NCBI RefSeq assembly: GCF_001945665.1
Contig: NZ_CP015780.1
Location: 1 to 64,000, forward strand
Length of the DNA stretch: 64,000 bases
Direction: 5' to 3'
DNA from: Borreliella mayonii
GTDB lineage: Bacteria; Spirochaetota; Spirochaetia; Borreliales; Borreliaceae
Numbering within the stretch: the stretch's first letter is position 1; the number at the start of each line of letters is the position of its first letter. Positions 59,117-64,000 of the stretch are shown one piece after another. The notes under the pieces are model-generated. The model was not told the DNA's origin. It did no database searches and saw only the letters and a program-made list of their open reading frames with translations. Position numbers and translations under genes: made by a program.

Positions 59117-60178
59117 TTAATTTATAACTGTTTGATTGATAAGCTTATCATAAATATAAAGCTCAATTATAGAGCCTTTGTAAACCTCATAGGGCAATTT
59201 AATCAACCCTCCTTTTGACTTAAAGGAATAAATCAGAGAATTTTTATCATCCAAGCCTTTTAGCCTAACAGATATATCAACATAAGATGGATGTTGCCTT
59301 AATTTATAAGTCAAAATTCCAAAAACAATTTTATCGTCAACCTTAGGCTTTGCAATAGTAATTAAAATTTTATCCAATTCATTTATTTTGGTTCCAGGTG
59401 GAATAGACTGAAAAATAACATTTCCAAAATCGCCGGTATTTGCCAAATCAATGTCAAAACTAATGCTATCATTCAAAAGAGAAGCAATTGCATCTTTATA
59501 ATAAATTCCAATATAATTTTTAACATGCTTGTCCAAACGATCTTTACCCTTACTAATTAAAAATTGAAGATCTGTTAAACTTGATATTTGACTACCTGGT
59601 GATGGATTTTGACGAATTATTACGCCTTTTGGCAATTCGCTCTCAACCTCAAGAGGTTTAACAATATGGTAAAGTAATTTAGAATTATCAAAAGAATTAG
59701 CCTTTAAATTGATAATAACATCGTCAATGTTTTTGCCAATGAAACTATCAACTCTGTTTATTATAGCCCCTTTGCTAATGAAAATTATAACCTTATTACC
59801 ATGTCTTAAAACGGTTCCTGGTTTTGGGCCCTGCTCTATCACCTTTCCTTTATCAAGAGCGCTTGAGGAAAATTTAAATTCAATGTGAGGAATCAACTCT
59901 TTTCTCTGCAATTCAATAACAGCATCCTCAATAGTAAGAGAATAAAGATTTGGAACAACTGCAATCTCCTTATTTTCTAAAACCATAAAGAAAATTGCAA
60001 AAGAAACAATTAAAGATCCAAAAATAACCAAAAGCAATGCCTTGATTGTAGCTTTGGGTAAAATCAACATTTCATTATTACAATTCTTGTCACCCTGAGT
60101 CAGATCTAATTTATTTTTAAACAATTCCTCTTCATTAGAAAATTCATTTTCTAGATTGTCATTATTATTAAAATTAAT
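59117..60178 (-). CDS. Membrane-anchored PASTA-domain protein without kinase domain
   Basis: A protein of 353 residues if read from an ATT codon at 60178. That codon is 5 bases after AGGAGG (which overlaps the fmt stop), whereas the first conventional codon, a TTG at 60124, has a poorly spaced site. A cytoplasmic tail of about 50 residues precedes a membrane helix (KATIKALLLVIFGSLIVSFAIFF) and three PASTA repeats: VPNLYSLTIEDAVIELQRKE, DSFIGKNIDDVIINLKANSF and KNYIGIYYKDAIASLLND. PASTA domains bind peptidoglycan fragments in Ser/Thr kinases, but there is no kinase here. Confidence 0.75.
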   Translation of the reverse strand: MNFNNNDNLENEFSNEEELFKNKLDLTQGDKNCNNEMLILPKATIKALLLVIFGSLIVSFAIFFMVLENKEIAVVPNLYSLTIEDAVIELQRKELIPHIEFKFSSSALDKGKVIEQGPKPGTVLRHGNKVIIFISKGAIINRVDSFIGKNIDDVIINLKANSFDNSKLLYHIVKPLEVESELPKGVIIRQNPSPGSQISSLTDLQFLISKGKDRLDKHVKNYIGIYYKDAIASLLNDSISFDIDLANTGDFGNVIFQSIPPGTKINELDKILITIAKPKVDDKIVFGILTYKLRQHPSYVDISVRLKGLDDKNSLIYSFKSKGGLIKLPYEVYKGSIIELYIYDKLINQTVIN

Positions 60179-60187
60179 ATATCCCTC

Positions 60188-61126
60188 CTATTCTACTAAA
60201 GAAAACACTTGTCCTATTAGCTGCCTACTCCCATTATAAAAAGACTTAAAATCCAAAACCTTTCTTCCAGGTCTTTGAACTTCTAAAAGCAAAAGAATCC
60301 CTTTCCCGGTATTAACAAATAATCCTTTTTCGGAATTAAAATCAACAATTTCTCCTACCTTTCTCTCATTATATAAATCTACATCCAAAAAATCGGCTCG
60401 ATGAAAAATAATGTCGCTATAATTAAGCCTAGCCCTTACAAGTGGCCAAGGATTGCACGCATTAATTTTATTTTTAATCTCAAATGCACTTAAATTAAAA
60501 TCTATAAATCCAGATTCTTTTTTTAAAAAAGAACAAAAAGTAGCTTCGCTAGATTTTTGAGGAATTCCCAAAAAACCTTTGCTAATTTTTTCCAAAGCTT
60601 CTAGAACAAGGCTTGGACTAAGACTTGATACAAGCTTTGAAATATCATAACTTGTATCATAAGATCTTATTTTAAAATCTTTTTGCACTAAAATATTACC
60701 ACTATCCATTTCTAAAGCCATACTCTGAATAGTAACACCGCTAACGCAATCACCATTTAAAATTGCAGATTGAATCGGAGAAACGCCTCTATACTTAGGC
60801 AAAAGAGAAGGATGAACATTAATACACCCCTTTGAAAAAAGATCCAAAAATTCTTTTTTAAAAATTTTACCATAAGAAAAAACTAGCATTAAATCTGGAT
60901 TCAAATCCCTAATTAAACTTAATATAGTATCATCAAGAATCAAGGGATCAAGAACTTTAATATTCCTAGCAATAGCCTCTGCCTTTATTACATTTTGACT
61001 TAACTTTTGCCCTCTACCCTTAGGTTTATCAGGCAAAGTCAAAACTCCCACCACTTCATAATGCTTTATAATCTCCTTAAAAACTTCTAAAGCAATAGAA
61101 GAAGAGCTTACAAAAAATATTTTCAT
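60188..61126 (-). CDS. fmt: Methionyl-tRNA formyltransferase
   Basis: A 312-residue enzyme that formylates initiator Met-tRNA using 10-formyl-THF (supplied via folD). It has VGVLTLPDKPKGRGQKL (near residue 27), INVHPSLLPKYRGVSPIQSAILNGD (near 104) containing the catalytic region, and the C-terminal OB-like domain from about 210. The ATG overlaps the def stop by 4 bases, the classical def-fmt coupling. Confidence 0.95.
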   Translation of the reverse strand: MKIFFVSSSSIALEVFKEIIKHYEVVGVLTLPDKPKGRGQKLSQNVIKAEAIARNIKVLDPLILDDTILSLIRDLNPDLMLVFSYGKIFKKEFLDLFSKGCINVHPSLLPKYRGVSPIQSAILNGDCVSGVTIQSMALEMDSGNILVQKDFKIRSYDTSYDISKLVSSLSPSLVLEALEKISKGFLGIPQKSSEATFCSFLKKESGFIDFNLSAFEIKNKINACNPWPLVRARLNYSDIIFHRADFLDVDLYNERKVGEIVDFNSEKGLFVNTGKGILLLLEVQRPGRKVLDFKSFYNGSRQLIGQVFSLVE

Positions 61127-61620
61127 TTTGCCTTAAGCCCTCTTTCTCTCATATAAGGCTTTAACAATTTATTTTTTAGCTTTTCTTCGTAATAATCAAC
61201 AAAAAGAACTCCATTTAAATGATCCATTTCGTGCTGAATAATTCTTGCCAAAAAATCAGAATTTTCTATAGTAAAAGATTTTCCATTCTCGTCATGAAAA
61301 TTCACTGCAATAGCCTTTGGTCTCATTAAATCGTAATAAACCCCTGGTATACTTAAACATCCTTCTTTGTAAGAACTAAGCTCATAAGAAGTCTCTGTGA
61401 TTGAAGGATTTATAAAAACTAAAGGTTTTGCCATTTTATTCTCTCTAACTACAAAAAGCGACAAATCGAGGCCTACCTGAGGAGCAGCAAGCCCAACTCC
61501 ACCGCTAATATCCATCAATTCTATCATCTTTTTAGCATAATCTCTAATCCTATCGTCAATATTATTGATTTTTTTTGTCTTAACACGAAGCAAATCATTA
61601 GGATAAAATACCATTTTCAT
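61123..61620 (-). CDS. def: Peptide deformylase
   Basis: A 165-residue metalloenzyme that removes the N-formyl group. Motifs are GVGLAAPQVGL (near residue 40), EGCLSIPGV (near 85) and IQHEMDHLNGVLFVD (near 127) with the HExxH metal site. It is upstream of and coupled to fmt. Confidence 0.95.
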   Translation of the reverse strand: MKMVFYPNDLLRVKTKKINNIDDRIRDYAKKMIELMDISGGVGLAAPQVGLDLSLFVVRENKMAKPLVFINPSITETSYELSSYKEGCLSIPGVYYDLMRPKAIAVNFHDENGKSFTIENSDFLARIIQHEMDHLNGVLFVDYYEEKLKNKLLKPYMRERGLKAK

Positions 61621-61655
61621 AAAAACTCATCCTCCCTTCAAATAAAAAAAGACAC

Positions 61656-62342
61656 TTATTTTATTTTTCCAAAAAGCTTCCACTCCTCATTTCCTAATAA
61701 TGAAAAATAAATATTACCAATCCTGGACTTAGGAATAGCATAAAGCTTGTTTTCATTAATATCTTTAAAAACTAAAAATTCTTTAAGATCTGTATCAAAA
61801 AGAACAAGCTTTCTGTCTTTACCATTAAACTTTAATTGCCAATCCCCTTTTAATGTTTTATAAAAAAAGGTTCTCTCATTAACAGTATTAATTTCATAAT
61901 CTTTTTGCTTTTTCAAAACACTTGTTGATTTTATAGCTCCCATAACATAGCTTAAAAAATCCCTATCAAATTGAACACTACTCAAAACAGCTCCTACATA
62001 AGCTGCCTTTATTTGCTCATTCTTAGAATCAACAAAAAAAATAGTTGGACTTTTTTGTAGATTAATTTTATTAAAAATTTCATTATTCTTATCAATAACT
62101 AAAAAAACACTTTTTTTAGATACTTTGTGAATAACTTCATCATTTCTAAAAGAATTTAAAAAATCTTTTATTAAATTTTCTTTAATATCTCTGCCAACTA
62201 AAATTAAAACATTTTTATCCAATTTTTGAGCTTTTTTAATTGCAATCTCATAAGAACTCTCAAAAATAATATCTTCCGACAAAGAAAACAAATCTGAAAA
62301 TCCTTGATTTAAAATCATTAAAAATGAAATTATAAATCTCAT
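61656..62342 (-). CDS. Thioredoxin-fold exported protein
   Basis: A 228-residue protein with a signal-like N-terminus (about residues 1-18) and a thioredoxin-like core: IAIKKAQKLDKNVLILVGRDIKENLIKDFLN (near 33), then VSKKSVFLVIDKN and LQKSPTIFFVDSKNEQIKAAYVG (near 95). The position where CxxC is expected reads GRDIKEN, so redox chemistry is unlikely. The C-terminal part is a small beta domain. It overlaps pepP by 4 bases. The function is unknown. Confidence 0.62.
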   Translation of the reverse strand: MRFIISFLMILNQGFSDLFSLSEDIIFESSYEIAIKKAQKLDKNVLILVGRDIKENLIKDFLNSFRNDEVIHKVSKKSVFLVIDKNNEIFNKINLQKSPTIFFVDSKNEQIKAAYVGAVLSSVQFDRDFLSYVMGAIKSTSVLKKQKDYEINTVNERTFFYKTLKGDWQLKFNGKDRKLVLFDTDLKEFLVFKDINENKLYAIPKSRIGNIYFSLLGNEEWKLFGKIK

Positions 62343-64000
62343 ATTTTACTTGTTAGCTTTGCTAAAAATTCCAACTCTCCTTCATTATCAAAATGCTCTT
62401 TTAAGGTTAAAAACACACATTCATGATAATCGTTGATATAATTTAACTCATCTTCTGAAAGCATTTCTTTTACTATCAATTCTTTTTCAAAAGGAACAAG
62501 AGTTAAATTTTCAAACTCTAAAAAAGCTCCAAAATCATTTGTAAAAGCTTGCCTTACAAAAACTAAATTCTCAATTCTTATTCCGTGACTAAATGTTCGA
62601 TAAAGACCAGGCTCAATTGAAACCACCTCAGATCCTTTAAAAGAATAATTAGAATTAGGACTAATCGAAACTGGAAGTTCATGAACATTGAGGAAAAACC
62701 CAACACCATGCCCAGTTCCATGAATAAAATTCAATTCATTTTTTAAAAGCGGTAATCTACAAATTCCATCAAGAAAAGCTCCAGAAGATCCATATGGAAA
62801 CTTTAAAGAAGAAAGGCTAATGAAAGCTTTAAGAACTAAGGTATAATCATGCTTTTCTTCATCAGAAGCATTCCCTATTAAAAAAACTCTTGTAACGTCT
62901 GTCGTACCAAGTCCAAAATATGAACCCCCAGAATCAATCAAAAGAAGACCCTTAGTATTTATTTTTTTACCTCTTTTGGGCTTATAATGCGGAAGAGCTC
63001 CATTTTCTTTAAAACCAACTATTGAGTCAAAGCTGGAACTAAAAAAATCTTTATTTAATTTTCTAAAATGCAAAAGCATATCAGAAATGTCTATTTCATC
63101 TAATTGAGCCAATTCAGCCTTATTAAGACTTTTAAATTTACGCAAAAATTTAATCAAGGCAATAGCATCAATAATATGAGCTTCTTTCATTTTAAGAAGC
63201 TCATATTCAGTTTTTACTGCCTTAAGATTACTTACAATACTTTCTCCCAAAATAATATTAGTCTCACCAAGAACTTTCAAAACCCTAACATTAACATAAA
63301 ATGAAACAAAAAATTTACCTTTATGCTTTATTTGATCTAAAAAACAGTAAAAATTACTGTAAGGCTCTATTTCAAAATTTTCCATTTCAAGCGCTTCTTT
63401 AACATTTGAGTCAAGTTTTTTTATATCAATAAAAAGAACGTTTTTTAGATCTTTATTTCTAGATATCAAAAGAAACGAATAAAACAATGCTGATTTTTTA
63501 ACATCTGCCCCTCTTAAATTCAAAATCCAAGCAATCTCATCAAGAGCAGTAATAACATAAAAATCTGCCAAATTCTTTTCTAAGATCAAACAAATGGATT
63601 TGATTTTTTCAGCTCTTCTATTATTCTTCTCAACATCAGCCAATTCAAATATACGACTAGCCTCAAGCTGGGGCCTAGATTTCCAAATTAAATCAATTAG
63701 ATCTTGATTTATAGCTTTGATATGTGTATTTTTACATTTTTCAGACAACTCTTTATAAAACTTTATACTAATATCATCAGAATAAATTCCAAGCTTTGAT
63801 TCTTGAAGATTCAAATTTATATACGTAAAAATATCAGGGAACCCTTTTACTCCAAGCTTTATCAATACAACCTTAGTTCCCTTAAGTTCTTGCTCGGCCT
63901 GTAAAAAATACCTACCATCTGTGAAAAGAACAGCTTTAGATAATGTTACAATTACTATACCAAAGCTACCAGAAAAACCTGTAATAAACTTACGAGTGCT
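62339..64000 (-). CDS. pepP: Xaa-Pro aminopeptidase (M24B), 5' end outside window
   Basis: An incomplete gene running off the right edge; the frame stays open to 64000, where it reads STRKFITGFSGSFG, part of the creatinase-like N-terminal domain. About 553 residues are in the window. The metallopeptidase domain has DSGGSYFGLGTTDVTRVFL, FIHGTGHGVGFFLNVHE, VVSIEPGLYR and IRIENLVFV, covering the metal-binding Asp, Asp, His, Glu and Glu. It would release N-terminal residues before proline in imported peptides. The first bases of the gene are missing, so start and promoter cannot be judged. Confidence 0.9.
   Translation of the reverse strand, partial: STRKFITGFSGSFGIVIVTLSKAVLFTDGRYFLQAEQELKGTKVVLIKLGVKGFPDIFTYINLNLQESKLGIYSDDISIKFYKELSEKCKNTHIKAINQDLIDLIWKSRPQLEASRIFELADVEKNNRRAEKIKSICLILEKNLADFYVITALDEIAWILNLRGADVKKSALFYSFLLISRNKDLKNVLFIDIKKLDSNVKEALEMENFEIEPYSNFYCFLDQIKHKGKFFVSFYVNVRVLKVLGETNIILGESIVSNLKAVKTEYELLKMKEAHIIDAIALIKFLRKFKSLNKAELAQLDEIDISDMLLHFRKLNKDFFSSSFDSIVGFKENGALPHYKPKRGKKINTKGLLLIDSGGSYFGLGTTDVTRVFLIGNASDEEKHDYTLVLKAFISLSSLKFPYGSSGAFLDGICRLPLLKNELNFIHGTGHGVGFFLNVHELPVSISPNSNYSFKGSEVVSIEPGLYRTFSHGIRIENLVFVRQAFTNDFGAFLEFENLTLVPFEKELIVKEMLSEDELNYINDYHECVFLTLKEHFDNEGELEFLAKLTSKI

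Overview
The window is almost certainly the left end of the linear main chromosome of a Lyme disease spirochaete (Borreliella / Borrelia burgdorferi sensu lato). The base composition is very AT-rich. The gene order, from the palindromic glucose-1-phosphate gene pair through trpS, cdaA, priA, pfp, ruvAB, yebC, p13, parCE, smc, bpuR, ssrA and the gap-pgk-tpiA-secG block to fmt-def and pepP, follows the first ~67 genes of the B. burgdorferi B31 chromosome as I remember it. The predicted tmRNA tag peptide (AKNNNFTSSNLVMAA) and the P13 protein also point to this group. P13 and other proteins differ from B31 as I recall it, so this is probably another strain or species. The first bases look like a Borrelia hairpin telomere (box TTAGTATA about 14 bases from the end).

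Layout. Positions 1-1200 are subtelomeric: telomere box, stacked AT-rich inverted repeats, and one lipoprotein gene whose G/C skew is opposite to the neighbouring chromosomal gene, which suggests it came from a plasmid end. From 1.2 kb onward the DNA is ordinary, dense chromosome. Most genes lie on the minus strand, as expected for a left arm replicated leftwards from a central origin. 1.9-6.3 kb: a GH3 hexosaminidase, a UDP-sugar pyrophosphorylase and a phosphoglucomutase, the last two divergent from one palindromic promoter. 6.4-16.8 kb: trpS, a permease and a HAD phosphatase, then a plus-strand run cdaA-cdaR-acpS-DUF2225-truA-(UDG-like)-priA meeting udk and a rhodanese-like gene. 17-26.7 kb: YitT protein, rluD-like, PPi-phosphofructokinase, queA-ruvB-ruvA, a sorbosone-dehydrogenase-like propeller, yebC-folD. 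26.9-33.2 kb: an outer-membrane barrel, a BAM accessory lipoprotein, two signal peptidases, a PEGA/FGE protein, smpB and P13. 33.3-47.5 kb: topoisomerase IV, plsC, envelope proteins, cheR, phoU, a short SMC, rnhB and the PUR-domain regulator BpuR.

The one long stretch without protein genes (about 47.5-48.26 kb) holds tRNA-Gly(UCC), tmRNA and promoters. After it come two tandem YhhQ-family permeases, trmH-like, ung, the glycolytic operon gap-pgk-tpiA-secG, a TPR protein, a CBS-domain protein, ybeY, trxA, rsmE, a PASTA protein, fmt-def, a thioredoxin-fold protein and a pepP gene cut by the window edge.

Functionally the genes cover glycolysis (pfp, tpiA, gap, pgk), UDP-glucose supply, c-di-AMP signalling (cdaA/cdaR), DNA repair and replication restart (ruvAB, ung, priA, rnhB, parCE, smc), translation quality control (ssrA with smpB, fmt/def, ybeY, rsmE, truA, rluD, queA) and envelope biogenesis (secG, lepB, PpiD-like, BAM lipoprotein, P13). 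I found no CRISPR array, insertion sequence, prophage or defence island. The most interesting signals are the telomere/plasmid exchange, the palindromic bidirectional promoter, a G10 tract inside yebC, a degenerate UDG-like protein beside priA, and a short SMC with no recognisable hinge.
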